This document shows, piece by piece, positions 17,779 through 27,064 of a stretch of 64,000 nt of DNA. Origin of the DNA: Parabacteroides sp. PF5-9. Its GTDB lineage: Bacteria > Bacteroidota > Bacteroidia > Bacteroidales > Tannerellaceae. The position numbers and the translations under genes were made by a program. Within the stretch, counting starts at the first letter, position 1, and every line of letters starts with the position of its first letter. Under the pieces are notes generated by a model that had not been told where the DNA came from, did no database searches, and worked only from the letters and a program-made list of their open reading frames with translations. Location: assembly GCF_029893105.1 (NCBI RefSeq), contig NZ_JARXWG010000017.1, forward strand, positions 37,354 to 101,353, read 5' to 3'.

Positions 17779-19113
17779 TTAAATCTTAATTTCTTCATTA
17801 ACCGGCACTGTATCCCATTCTGTTACAGAGACAGCCCGTACTGTTAATGCACTACGTGATGCACATACTGTATAGAGGTAGTTTTTCCCTTGCTCCCATG
17901 CACTTGTTTCTTGCAAAGGCAGGAATACTTCATAATCGGTTCCGTCGATTGTAAATGTAACAATCAACCGGCTATCTTCATCGGATGCACCCGGAGCCAA
18001 TTCGATCGGATAAACGATCATACTCAATTTGCGGGCAACTCGTGAGCCTGTGACCTGTGTAGAGCCGGATCCGCTAGCAATAAAATGCGTTTCGTCTTGT
18101 GTTTCTCCTGCTTTGACTTCACGAGGTATAGTATATCCGGTAATTGTACGGGTAATCGTTTCATCAGCCAGATTAGTTTCATTATTCAGTCCGGTAATCA
18201 CACCATCTGCCAGTTTCATTTTAGGCGTTCCTCCTGTTTTCAACAGTTGTTTGCCATCTGCATTTTTTATCACGATTTTTGAAAGTACACCTTGTCCATC
18301 CATTGTTCCATCGTTGTACACTCGGAAAGAGAGCATCGACATGGCATGTTGCATAGAGAGGTCTATTTCATTCCCCGGATTCACCGCATCCATATTTCCA
18401 CCCGGTTCATCCAGGTTAGCCCGTCCGTTATTTATATATCGAGCCGGAGTTGTCGGATCAGAATAGAAATAGAGGTAATCTGTTTCGGCAAGATCCCCCA
18501 CTAATTTAGTACTGTTACGGTTGGCTCCTGCTGAATTAGACACCCACTTACTTTGTCCATTATCCCATACCATATCGGCATTACTGACAACTCCTGTAAA
18601 ATCGATCGTACCTGTTTTTGCTATAGGAGCAGCAATGGCAACATTATCCTTTGTCGTTCCTTCAAACGAAGCAGTATACGGATAATAGGCATACAATGTG
18701 CCTACCGTTTCCGTCAGATAATAAGGTTTTGCTGTCGCATCGGCAAAACTGGTTCCTTTTGCAGAAATGGCTTTCCACGATTTACCATCCGCACTCCCCA
18801 TGAACCAGACAGGTTTTCCTTGTTCATACTCATCGGCCTGTGTACCGGAGTTGTACGGTGTATAAAGCGCTGTTCCGTCATTGTTTAAGGTAACTATCCC
18901 TAAACCTTTTGCATCTGTTGCATAATTTGCTGCGTCATAAGTAATATTTGTCCCCTCAATTACAGCACGTGTATTCGTCTGGATCACTCCGGTATGTATA
19001 CCCAAGGAACCATCCATTCTGGCCTTCGGAGGTCTGATAACCTCTTCACTTTCCGAACAGCTGGAGGCTGATACGACTACCGCTATTGCGGCTAAATAAA
19101 TAAATCTCTTCAT
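17779..19113 (-). CDS. Fimbrillin family lipoprotein (largest shaft-type subunit)
   Basis: This 444-residue protein has lipobox ASSC near residue 17-20 and the maturation-type motif NTRAVIEG near 48-54. The core is LYAYYPYTASFEG followed by LSMQHAMSMLSFRVYNDG, and the C-terminus ends VTEWDTVPVNEEIKI. Its core motifs and end are very close to those of its downstream neighbour (the 363-residue paralogue), suggesting tandem duplication. It belongs to the Mfa-like/fimbrillin family of Bacteroidales type V pilins located at the outer membrane surface. Confidence 0.88.
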   Translation of the reverse strand: MKRFIYLAAIAVVVSASSCSESEEVIRPPKARMDGSLGIHTGVIQTNTRAVIEGTNITYDAANYATDAKGLGIVTLNNDGTALYTPYNSGTQADEYEQGKPVWFMGSADGKSWKAISAKGTSFADATAKPYYLTETVGTLYAYYPYTASFEGTTKDNVAIAAPIAKTGTIDFTGVVSNADMVWDNGQSKWVSNSAGANRNSTKLVGDLAETDYLYFYSDPTTPARYINNGRANLDEPGGNMDAVNPGNEIDLSMQHAMSMLSFRVYNDGTMDGQGVLSKIVIKNADGKQLLKTGGTPKMKLADGVITGLNNETNLADETITRTITGYTIPREVKAGETQDETHFIASGSGSTQVTGSRVARKLSMIVYPIELAPGASDEDSRLIVTFTIDGTDYEVFLPLQETSAWEQGKNYLYTVCASRSALTVRAVSVTEWDTVPVNEEIKI

Positions 19114-19175
19114 AATCGGTTTGTTTTATGGAGTTGAACACTCCCTGTTTGTAATCTATTTTGCTAAAAACTGTT

Positions 19176-20114
19176 TTATATTTTAATCATTCCTCCGGGA
19201 GTCGGGATCCATTCTTCGACAGATACAATATGTATCTTCAATTCACCCTCGCCGGAAAACAGTAATTCAACCCTATGCGTAAACCCGGCCTGAACACCTC
19301 CTTCGATATAGATCTCGGTATTATGGGTCGTTTCACCCACTACTCCTCGTCCGTTCTTTGAGGTGATAAGTTTCAGTTGAATAGGAATATCTTGACCTCC
19401 GATAGAGACCGGAAGTAAAACATAACCCTGAGGATCCGGCTTTTTACCCTGGTTGAAAAAAGGTATCTGCAGATTGTCCAGATTTTTAACCGGCACTGAA
19501 ACTTCTTGGCTTGTTGTACCAGGTTTTAACTGTGTCGGATTTTCCAGATCTAATACTAACGGAGTCTTTACTTTGTCGACCTCTATCCGGATCAGATTTC
19601 CCCACGCCTGCAGATCATCTGTATAACAAACAAATTGTAATTGGGTCAACAGATGTTCGAGTACACACGCATTGAAAGGTGAAGACATACAGCCTGTCAA
19701 CCGGCCAGTAGAAAGGATATCGGTTTCGCCGTCAATATCAAATGAGAGATATCCCTGAGCTAAGTGAAGATGAGCATCTGCCGGATAATACCCTAACAGA
19801 TGTAACTGCTTATCATCCTCCGGATATTCCTGTGTCTCAGAAAAAAGAATCAGCTTATTTCCTGTTCCTCCCTGGCGTACTGCCGGGGAGAGATGCCACA
19901 GGCCATAATTCCCGGAACTAATCTCATCCCGTCGCACAAAACCCAATGGGAGATCGTATGGATAATCCGCATCAATCACACTACGTGTCGTGGTACCGAT
20001 AGCCCCATACAACTGGATATTTTTAGGTACTTCGACTCCAGGTATATCCTTCTCCGAACAAGCGATCAGAAAGAGGAAGAGGATTGTTGCTAATATGGAT
20101 GAAACTCTTGGCAT
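19176..20114 (-). CDS. Fimbrillin family lipoprotein
   Basis: This 312-residue lipoprotein (lipobox LIAC) has a TTRSVIDADY motif near residue 41, then LHLLGYYPADAHL, a DGETDIL segment and the core LEHLLTQLQFVCYT near 155. The C-terminal GGVQAGFTHRVELLFSGEGE leads to VSVEEWIPT. It shares VIDADY..DLPL and the overall layout with the 321-residue paralogue just upstream, so the two look like a recent duplicate pair. Gap to the next gene is 62 nt, without a terminator. Confidence 0.85.
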   Translation of the reverse strand: MPRVSSILATILFLFLIACSEKDIPGVEVPKNIQLYGAIGTTTRSVIDADYPYDLPLGFVRRDEISSGNYGLWHLSPAVRQGGTGNKLILFSETQEYPEDDKQLHLLGYYPADAHLHLAQGYLSFDIDGETDILSTGRLTGCMSSPFNACVLEHLLTQLQFVCYTDDLQAWGNLIRIEVDKVKTPLVLDLENPTQLKPGTTSQEVSVPVKNLDNLQIPFFNQGKKPDPQGYVLLPVSIGGQDIPIQLKLITSKNGRGVVGETTHNTEIYIEGGVQAGFTHRVELLFSGEGELKIHIVSVEEWIPTPGGMIKI

Positions 20115-20149
20115 TTTTAATTGATATTATACGATCTCCTGTTTGGTTA

Positions 20150-21115
20150 TTATGGACGAATCACCTGACTGCCACTATTGCCTGGCTTCCATGGAGCGAT
20201 AGTCGATTCAGACCAGATTTCGTTTGATGTTGTAAATGTCAGTGAAATCATATGGGATTGACCGGCTTTTACTCCTCCTGAGATATTCTGTATCTGTATC
20301 GTCCGCGGAGTAGACATAGGTGTTACTCCGTCACCGTTATAAGTGGTCAATACCTCCAATTCGATTGGTGCCTGATTAGTTCCCATATCATTATCCGGAT
20401 ACACCATCAAATAACCGATTTGAGGATCGAGCACACTCGTCAATGACATTTCGGTCGGTACCTGATTAACCGCTAAATCTTGTACAGATCCATCTGTTGT
20501 TAATGGCGGTAGACCATCTATTTGTCCTTTATCAAATGTCAATGTCAGTTTTGTTTTTGCATTTTTCAATTTAATGGAGCGTATATTCCCCCATTTCGTC
20601 TTGGCTTCTGCCGATCCGAGGCATTTAAACTGCAATTGACCCAACAGGTGTTTAAATGTAAATAAGTCGAATTCATCGTTGGATTTGCCCTCTTGCATTG
20701 TTGTAGCCATGAGATCCTCATCACCGGTAATGGTATAAACCACTAATGCCGGATTGGTGGATAATGTTAATGGCGCCTGCGGATAATAACCGACCAAAAC
20801 AGAAGTTTCTGTAGCGGGTAAATAATTTTCTTCTGTCGTAAAACCGATAGATGTATTCCCGCTTCCTGCCGCTCTCACGCCATCTATTTTTCTCCAGGCA
20901 TTGGATGTAGCCGGACGGTCTAGTCGTGCAAAAGAGAGTTCTAACGGCAAATCGTAATCCGCATCAATCACGGCACGTGTTTCATCGCCAATTCCTGCTT
21001 TTAGTTCAATTTTTTTGGAAGCGTCTCCCTGTTCCGGTCTTGCTTCATCTTCCGAACAGCTTGCCATAAAAAGCCCTACTGTCAATGGGACTGCTAAAAA
21101 CTTCATTACTTTCAT
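20150..21115 (-). CDS. Fimbrillin family lipoprotein
   Basis: The 321-residue product has lipobox MASC near residue 17-20, DETRAVIDADYDLPL near 45, VLVGYYPQAPL, GDEDLMATTMQEGK and the core FTFKHLLGQLQFKCLG near 155. The end is GGVKAGQSHMISLTFTT followed by IAPWKPGNSG. This is the paralogue of the 312-residue gene downstream. It is probably another interchangeable or positional subunit of the same pilus; no sequence feature marks it as major or minor. Confidence 0.85.
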   Translation of the reverse strand: MKVMKFLAVPLTVGLFMASCSEDEARPEQGDASKKIELKAGIGDETRAVIDADYDLPLELSFARLDRPATSNAWRKIDGVRAAGSGNTSIGFTTEENYLPATETSVLVGYYPQAPLTLSTNPALVVYTITGDEDLMATTMQEGKSNDEFDLFTFKHLLGQLQFKCLGSAEAKTKWGNIRSIKLKNAKTKLTLTFDKGQIDGLPPLTTDGSVQDLAVNQVPTEMSLTSVLDPQIGYLMVYPDNDMGTNQAPIELEVLTTYNGDGVTPMSTPRTIQIQNISGGVKAGQSHMISLTFTTSNEIWSESTIAPWKPGNSGSQVIRP

Positions 21116-21153
21116 AGTTCCTACGTTTTAATTATGATATGATTATAAAAACT

Positions 21154-22056
21154 TTATTCAATAGTACCTGTTCCGGCTGCTCCGGTTTCCCATGGTGTCA
21201 CACTGGCTGTTGCTTTGATGACTTCTTCATTCGTCCCTTTAAAATAGAGAGTAACCAGATGTGATTTACCGGTTTCCGCATTCAACGGATTATTGTTCTC
21301 ATCCAAAATAGGAACAGTAATTCCATTTGCTTCACCTGTATACCATACTTTGACAGACAAAGCATTTACAGATTGAATCATCAAAGGTTCACCCACTTTG
21401 GTCAGGTTGGTGGAGAGGAATGAGCCGGAGAATCCGGGAAGATTGAACTGTGCCCGATTGGAATAGGTTACACTTCCATTACCGATCTGCATTGAAGTGG
21501 GTAGTCCGACATTTAATACTTCAATTTTTTCTAACCGTTTAGTCGGATTGCTTGCAAGAAATTCTGCTGTAGCCTGAATCTGAAAGTTCAACTGCGTGAG
21601 TGAATGTGTAAAAACAAATGCATTTACCGGATTACTCTTATTTCCTTCCACTTCTCCTCCCCACATAATATCCTCTTTTCCGTCAGCCGCAAATTGAACC
21701 ACGCCATTGACCGAAGGGATATTGGGATGCCATCCACGCATATAGACATTCCCTGTTGCGGGATATACTTTAGAAGTGTTCAACGGTACACGTGGACTTC
21801 CCGACTCAGCCGCCGTAATCGTCACTGAATTTTTCCAGGCAGGAGTAACTGTCCAGTCTGTCGGAGCAGCGATACCTTCAAAAGCCGTAATCGCAGCAGA
21901 AAACTCATCCCCTGTTTTTACCGGAGCCTTTGTGATTGAGGCATACACTGTTGCCCCTACCATGATTTCATTATGATCTGCCGGTGATGATTCATCATTT
22001 GTACAACCGGCTAACACTGCTATTGCAAATACAATAGCAAAACATACATTCTTCAT
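21154..22056 (-). CDS. Fimbrillin family lipoprotein
   Basis: This 300-residue lipoprotein (lipobox LAGC at about 15-18) has VYMRGWHPNIPS, DGKEDIMWGGEVEGN and FVFTHSLTQLNFQIQ near 150, the same ordered motifs as the other small fimbrillins here. It ends in a TGKSHLVTLYFKG strand and VTPWETGAAG. In place of the TRAV site it has ITKAPVKTGDE near 36, so a trypsin-like protease could cut at Lys but a strict Arg-specific one could not. It is in the middle of the operon, 103 nt after the preceding gene. Confidence 0.83.
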   Translation of the reverse strand: MKNVCFAIVFAIAVLAGCTNDESSPADHNEIMVGATVYASITKAPVKTGDEFSAAITAFEGIAAPTDWTVTPAWKNSVTITAAESGSPRVPLNTSKVYPATGNVYMRGWHPNIPSVNGVVQFAADGKEDIMWGGEVEGNKSNPVNAFVFTHSLTQLNFQIQATAEFLASNPTKRLEKIEVLNVGLPTSMQIGNGSVTYSNRAQFNLPGFSGSFLSTNLTKVGEPLMIQSVNALSVKVWYTGEANGITVPILDENNNPLNAETGKSHLVTLYFKGTNEEVIKATASVTPWETGAAGTGTIE

Positions 22057-22159
22057 AATTCTGTTGTTTTGATTTATAATTATGGTAATAATTTTATTTA
22101 AAACGGTCTTGTTAATACATTAAGCTGTTGGCACACAAGAACAAAAGATCTATTCATAA

Positions 22160-23059
22160 TTAATCATATACAATACCGACTCCCTCCAGTCCATCGATCC
22201 ATGCCGATACACTTGTCTGAAGAGTCAGTTTATCCCTTAAGGATAAAATAACAGTGATTAAATAAGATGTTCCGGCATTCGAATGTCCATTTTCTTCATG
22301 AAACAAGACCGGCAAATCCTGATAAAGTATTTCCTCGCCCTCCGGCGACTCTACCACCAACTGAAGCGAGAGGGGACTCTCCGGCTCTACCATGACAAAT
22401 TCGTTCAAGGTGACCGGCTCGCTTGTTATATTGATTATCTCTTTCGAGTTTTCATCCTTATACACCTTTACTGTAGAGGGTTGACCATTAAATTGTAATA
22501 GTCCGTCGGCTAAATTCATTTGTGCTGCCGTTCGGCTTCCGTTTACCATCAGAGACTTCAATTTTACCTGTTGCGGGAAGGTCGGATCTGAAAGGATACG
22601 AAAACGAAGCTGGCACAACAAATGATTGAATACAAATATTTTATCCTTACTTTCAAACGTATCATCTAAACTCCCCTCTCTCTCTGCTGTGAGGATAATA
22701 TCCTGAGAGCCATCAAGCTGATAGCTTATTTTATTCTCATTTATTGCTGCTTTCGGTGAATACCCCCTTAAATAAACAGCGCTGTTGTCTTCCGGATAAT
22801 AATGGCGTTCGGAAAAAACGGCTAAGCCACCAGGCTGTACGTTTGCACTCCACCGATCGTCGTACCAGCCACTTTCCGTACCTTTTGCAAAATAGACCAC
22901 ATACTCTTCTAAATCTACGGCCTGATCCGTTTTCTCAAAGATAGCAGCTTGTGTATATAATCTGATTTCCTGGTGTGAAGGAGAGGGTTGCTCCTCTTGT
23001 TCCGGTGAACAAGAGAAGAATATAAAAAATGCACACACTATTAAACGCTCTACTTTCAT
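22160..23059 (-). CDS. Fimbrillin family lipoprotein lacking the Arg processing motif
   Basis: This 299-residue protein has lipobox FFSC near residue 14-17, VYLRGYSPKAAI, DGSQDIILTAEREGS and the core FVFNHLLCQLRFRIL near 150. It ends with the NAGTSYLITVILSLRD strand and VSAWIDGLEG. No TRA-type site follows the lipobox (the region reads FEKTDQAVDLEEY). It may therefore stay lipidated and serve as an anchor or base subunit rather than a polymerised pilin. That reading is inference. It is the second gene of the operon. Confidence 0.8.
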   Translation of the reverse strand: MKVERLIVCAFFIFFSCSPEQEEQPSPSHQEIRLYTQAAIFEKTDQAVDLEEYVVYFAKGTESGWYDDRWSANVQPGGLAVFSERHYYPEDNSAVYLRGYSPKAAINENKISYQLDGSQDIILTAEREGSLDDTFESKDKIFVFNHLLCQLRFRILSDPTFPQQVKLKSLMVNGSRTAAQMNLADGLLQFNGQPSTVKVYKDENSKEIINITSEPVTLNEFVMVEPESPLSLQLVVESPEGEEILYQDLPVLFHEENGHSNAGTSYLITVILSLRDKLTLQTSVSAWIDGLEGVGIVYD

Positions 23060-23097
23060 CTTAATTCATAATTAAGGTTTTGGTCAATTTATGATTA

Positions 23098-23982
23098 TCA
23101 AGCCTCTCCTGTGCCCTCACGCCAGTCTGTTATCTTTATGGTCAATCCGTCTATCTCTCCGATCGACGCTTCCAGATCGAGTTCGACATATCCGATCCGA
23201 TCGTTAATAAAAGCGTCATGGATCTCTTCTGTTATTTCCAAGGAAGATCGAATAGTAGGTCCGGATAACCGGTCGACCGTCAATTGTAAAGTGACAGGTA
23301 CGATTTTATCCGCTGAACATAATCCAAAAAGATTCAATGATGTATTGTATTGATTTTCTTTGACCTGATCGAATACACATACCACTGAAGAGGGTTGGTC
23401 GAACAACACTTTCCCTGTCGGTATATGCACCCCATGAGCAATACCTCTCAACTCACCGGAAATAGATGAGATATTAAAGATATTGTTCAGATGCAGATTA
23501 ATACGGATATTCTTTACCAACTTCTTCGGTTTCACTTCATAATTGACATCTTCTCCATGTTTCACGACCAAATCGGTTAAACCGGTTCCATAAAAATTTT
23601 CGGGACCTAGAATACGTAAATCCGTCCCCCGAGTGTCTGTTTGAGCAAAAGCATATATATTCCTAAATCCTTTATCCATCTGCACATCTATATTCTTATG
23701 ATTGGCATTTACGATCGCCAATTGGTAATTCCCCGTTGGCAAATAGCCCTCATACCCCATATGGCTGCCAGTATGAATTATCGGAGTCGATTGACCTTCC
23801 TGATAAAAGCAGTAATAAATGTCATCATAACATCTTTCTGTTTCCCAATCTAAAAGGATACGCACTTTTCCGTCACATGATCCCAGATCGTCTCCAAGAA
23901 CGGAACAACTACTTACTCCTATTATCAAATGAATAAATAAGATGAATTTGAACTGTACTAATTTTTTTTCGACTAATATCAT
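23098..23982 (-). CDS. FimB/Mfa2- or DUF5119-like lipoprotein, first gene of the fimbrillin operon
   Basis: The 294-residue lipoprotein (lipobox VSSC near residue 24-27) starts its mature part with a CDGKVRILLDWETE segment and has a transthyretin-like YEGYLPTGNYQLAIVNANHKN strand near 85. It ends in LTIKITDWREG. The layout recalls DUF5119 and FimB/Mfa2 anchor proteins, which regulate pilus length or attach it to the outer membrane; I cannot choose between those families. The only in-frame upstream start is a TTG, so the ATG at 23982 was taken. A -7 box about 131 nt upstream supports this as operon head. Confidence 0.72.
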   Translation of the reverse strand: MILVEKKLVQFKFILFIHLIIGVSSCSVLGDDLGSCDGKVRILLDWETERCYDDIYYCFYQEGQSTPIIHTGSHMGYEGYLPTGNYQLAIVNANHKNIDVQMDKGFRNIYAFAQTDTRGTDLRILGPENFYGTGLTDLVVKHGEDVNYEVKPKKLVKNIRINLHLNNIFNISSISGELRGIAHGVHIPTGKVLFDQPSSVVCVFDQVKENQYNTSLNLFGLCSADKIVPVTLQLTVDRLSGPTIRSSLEITEEIHDAFINDRIGYVELDLEASIGEIDGLTIKITDWREGTGEA

Positions 23983-24112
23983 GTCAATATCTCCCAACTA
24001 AGACGCACTTTAAGTACATTTATATATATACAATCATTAAACGATAAAAAGAATCCCTTTTCTTTTTCTGTTGTCTGTAAAACGGTGTTTCAACTCATCA
24101 TTTTAGGCATTT

Positions 24113-24120
24113 CAAAGATA
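24113..24120 (-). promoter_or_regulatory. -7 box of the fimbrillin operon
   Basis: TATCTTTG on the minus strand matches TAnnTTTG and would give a 5' leader of roughly 125 nt before the first lipoprotein gene. The -33 region is poor. No inverted repeats flank it, so I see no sign of an invertible promoter. Confidence 0.5.
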
Positions 24121-24467
24121 CGATACATTGTTCCTTATTTTAAGTAAAAAAGATAGCCAATCGAAAACTAAAAACAGATATTACCTCCCCTTTCGCGCAT
24201 TATTATTGACATAAAAAGTAAAATTGACTAGTCCTATAATCGATAATTTTCTTTTTGTGTTGCTTTTGTGAGATACACCATTTTCACTTGTCAGAATGAG
24301 TCAAATTGTATGAGTTTATCAAACATCTATTTTGAGGTTCTGTTTCACCTATGTTCTGCCCATCGGCCGTTTTTTGAAAAATCCAGCTGTTATTTTTCTA
24401 CTTCATGCGATGAAAATAAAAAAGCATACTACTCCTTTTTTTGCAATATGCAGACTGTTTTTCTGTA
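24121..24467. other. AT-rich intergenic stretch upstream of the fimbrillin operon
   Basis: Between the fimbrillin promoter and the repeat array I find no credible ORF, RNA gene or strong hairpin; only AT-rich sequence. Confidence 0.5.
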
Positions 24468-24579
24468 ACACCTACCTCTCTTTTTTGTTAGAGGTACGTC
24501 TAAAACAATTTAGAGGTACGTCTAAATCTGTTTAGAGGTACCTCTAAAATCATTTAGAGGTACCTCTAACAGAAAAGTG
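24468..24579. repeat. 22-bp-period repeat array, type B (copy 1)
   Basis: Four 16-bp palindromic units of the type TTAGAGGTACCTCTAA start at 24488, 24510, 24532 and 24554, exactly 22 bp apart, with variable 6-bp linkers (AACAAT, ATCTGT, AATCAT). The left flank (ACACCTAC...TTTTTTG) and right flank (CAGAAAAGTG) are shared with the copy at 55603-55714. It lies in a divergent promoter region. Confidence 0.88.
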
Positions 24580-24646
24580 ATCGAAGAGGTGTAAATAAAC
24601 CGATGGATCGTTTTTATTTTTTGTGCTGATTGTTTCAAAATAGCGT

Positions 24647-24678
24647 GTTGATATGTTACCGAATTATCACTATATTTG
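24647..24678 (+). promoter_or_regulatory. Promoter of the MBL-fold hydrolase gene
   Basis: A -33 GTTG (24647-24650), a 20-nt spacer and a -7 box TATATTTG (24671-24678). The predicted start near 24685 excludes upstream in-frame starts and favours the ATG at 24715. Confidence 0.7.
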
Positions 24679-24714
24679 CTGTTTATGAAGTTTTATGCTG
24701 TAAAAAAATATCGT

Positions 24715-25605
24715 ATGAAAAAGTTCATCCTTTCTATCCTTTGTTGTATTGCTCTTCCTCTGTTTTTATCGGCACAAGAGACGGCACAAGTGTTCACCTA
24801 TAAAATAGGAACCGCCGAGATCAGCCGGCTCAATGAAGTGCTGCGTGACGGATCCAGTACAATTCTGATCGGAGCAACTCCGGAAATGAAACAAGAAACA
24901 ATACCGAACGGCACCTTTCCCAATGCCGTCAATGCTTTTTTCATCCGTACCCCTGAAAAAAACATCCTGGTGGATGCCGGATACGGTACACATCTGTTTG
25001 ACCACCTAAAAACACTTGGAGTATCTGCCGAGCAAATAGATATCGTATTAATCACCCATATGCATGGCGATCATATCGGTGGTATGCTTCGCGAGGATAA
25101 ACGTTCGTTTCCCCATGCCGAAATTTATATTGCCCAACCGGAATACGACTACTGGACCAGTGAGGCTGAAATGAATAAACAACCGGAAAACCGTCGGGGC
25201 GGATTTCTGAATGCACAAAAAATGATCGACGCCTATAAAGGTCAGATCCATCTATTTCAGCCACAAGAAATAGGAACAAACACACAGACAATACTTCCTG
25301 GTATTCAAGGAATAGCCGCCTATGGACACACACCGGGGCATAGCGGTTTCTTACTGAAATCAACCAATCAGCAACTACTTATCTGGGGAGACCTGACACA
25401 TGCTATGGCGATCCAGATGCCCTATCCGGATGTCGCCGTAACCTATGATGTCGATCCGGAAACGGCGGTCGTATACAGAAAAAAGATCCTTGAGTTTGTG
25501 ACTAAAAACAAGATTCCTGTTGCAGGAATGCATATTCCGGAAACCGGAATGGGACAGATCACTACGCATGCGCCAAACAGCTATATTTTTACTTCATTTA
25601 AATAA
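24715..25605 (+). CDS. Exported metallo-beta-lactamase-fold hydrolase
   Basis: This 296-residue protein has a cleavable signal peptide (MKKFILSILCCIALPLFLSAQ) and the MBL zinc motif HMHGDHIGG near residue 115. Further zinc-ligand positions follow at AAYGHTPGHSGF (~205) and LLIWGDLTHAM (~230). It belongs to the branch that includes quorum-quenching lactonases and other periplasmic esterase-like enzymes, but substrate cannot be read from sequence. The start was chosen from the promoter position and signal peptide. A sialate O-acetylesterase gene follows after 31 nt, probably in the same transcript. Confidence 0.87.
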   Translation: MKKFILSILCCIALPLFLSAQETAQVFTYKIGTAEISRLNEVLRDGSSTILIGATPEMKQETIPNGTFPNAVNAFFIRTPEKNILVDAGYGTHLFDHLKTLGVSAEQIDIVLITHMHGDHIGGMLREDKRSFPHAEIYIAQPEYDYWTSEAEMNKQPENRRGGFLNAQKMIDAYKGQIHLFQPQEIGTNTQTILPGIQGIAAYGHTPGHSGFLLKSTNQQLLIWGDLTHAMAIQMPYPDVAVTYDVDPETAVVYRKKILEFVTKNKIPVAGMHIPETGMGQITTHAPNSYIFTSFK

Positions 25606-25636
25606 GATATCAATCACTTTAACCCGTCAGATCATC

Positions 25637-27064
25637 ATGAAAAAATTGATTTATTGGTGTATCCTGTGCTTTTTTGCCGTCAATGGTTCTGCAAAAATAA
25701 AACTACCGCAATTGATCAGCGACCATATGGTCATGCAACAACAAGAATATGTGCGGTTATGGGGTGAAGCCACCCCTAACGCCACCGTGACAATCCAACC
25801 ATCCTGGTCTAATGATGCCACAGAGACCCAAGCCGATGTAAACGGGTACTGGCAAACAGAAATAAATACACCGAGTGCCGGTTTTCAGACATATACCCTG
25901 ACGATCAGTGACGGCGAGCCGGTAACCCTTCACGATATTTTAATCGGAGAAGTCTGGTTCTGTTCAGGACAGTCCAATATGGAAATGCCACTTAACGGGT
26001 TCTGGAACTCTCCGATAAAAGAGGCCAATCACACCATCGCTGATGCCGGGAATCATCCGGGTATACGGATGGCTACCATCGAACGCAAAGGTGCATCGAC
26101 TCCACAGCGTTATGCCAATGGTACGTGGAAAGTGTCTAACCCTGAAAATGCTCCTTCTTTCAGTGCAACGGCCTATTTTTATGCCTTAGCACTTCAGCGG
26201 ACATTGCAGGTACCGGTAGGGATTATATCCTGTGCCTGGGGAGGCTCAAGAGTCGAAGGATGGTTGCCCAAAGAGATACTCCAAACTTATGAAGATGAAG
26301 ACCTCAGTAAGGTTGGCAACAAGGATAAAAGTCCGGAATATCTACAGCCGATGATTATGTATAATGGCTTGTTGTATCCCTGTGTCAATTATACCATTAA
26401 AGGTTTCCTTTGGTATCAGGGATGCAGTAATGTCGGCCATGCCGATACCTATGCCGAACGATTGGCAACGATGGTAGACCATTGGCGAACATTATGGAAT
26501 CTGGGAGAAATTCCTTTCTATTATGTGGAAATTGCTCCCTACAACTATGAGAACAACAGCGAAGGAATTAGCGGGGCACTTCTTCGTGAAGCACAATTCA
26601 AAGCACAAAAGCTAATCCCTCATAGCGCAATGATAACCACGAACGATCTGGTGGAGCCTTACGAAAGTGATCAGATTCACCCGTGGAATAAGAAAGAGAT
26701 CGGTGACCGCCTGGCTTATCAGGCATTAAACAAAACGTATGGTTATCGCTCTATTGTTGCCGAATCTCCGGCTTATAAAAGTATGGAGATAAAAGCGCAT
26801 GAAATCATTCTCACATTCGACCATGCCAACGAGGGATTCAGTCCATGGACTGGCATCGAGGGATTCGAGATTTCCGGTGAAGATAAGGTGTTCCATCCGG
26901 CCAAGGCGGTTATCAATCAATCGGAACGTACAATAACGGTTTCATCAGAGAGTGTATCTGTACCGGTAGCCGTGCGTTATTGTTTTAAAAACTTTCAACC
27001 CGGGAATCTGAGGAATCATCGTAATTTGGCAGTTATACCGTTCCGTACTGATCATTGGGATTAG
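25637..27064 (+). CDS. Sialate O-acetylesterase (SGNH hydrolase)
   Basis: The 475-residue exported enzyme (signal MKKLIYWCILCFFAVNGSA) begins with a beta-sandwich lead-in (QLISDHMVMQQQEYVRLWGEA). It then has SGNH block I at CSGQSNMEMPL (~110) with the catalytic Ser, the WYQGCSN block near 255 and the catalytic SDQIHPWNKKEIG Asp-His block near 350. These enzymes remove O-acetyl groups from sialic acids or other sugars in the periplasm, enabling host-glycan use. The first in-frame ATG lies inside the upstream gene; the signal-peptide ATG was chosen. The last 4 nt overlap the convergent response-regulator gene. Confidence 0.9.
   Translation: MKKLIYWCILCFFAVNGSAKIKLPQLISDHMVMQQQEYVRLWGEATPNATVTIQPSWSNDATETQADVNGYWQTEINTPSAGFQTYTLTISDGEPVTLHDILIGEVWFCSGQSNMEMPLNGFWNSPIKEANHTIADAGNHPGIRMATIERKGASTPQRYANGTWKVSNPENAPSFSATAYFYALALQRTLQVPVGIISCAWGGSRVEGWLPKEILQTYEDEDLSKVGNKDKSPEYLQPMIMYNGLLYPCVNYTIKGFLWYQGCSNVGHADTYAERLATMVDHWRTLWNLGEIPFYYVEIAPYNYENNSEGISGALLREAQFKAQKLIPHSAMITTNDLVEPYESDQIHPWNKKEIGDRLAYQALNKTYGYRSIVAESPAYKSMEIKAHEIILTFDHANEGFSPWTGIEGFEISGEDKVFHPAKAVINQSERTITVSSESVSVPVAVRYCFKNFQPGNLRNHRNLAVIPFRTDHWD

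Noticed and set aside
23983..24467. Invertible (phase-variable) promoter for the fimbrillin operon
   Set aside because: I found no inverted repeats flanking the -7 box at 24113-24120; only the type B palindromes further away, which do not enclose it.
24715..25605. Specific assignment of the MBL protein as an N-acyl homoserine lactonase
   Set aside because: The zinc motif is shared by many hydrolases; nothing in the sequence or context identifies the substrate.
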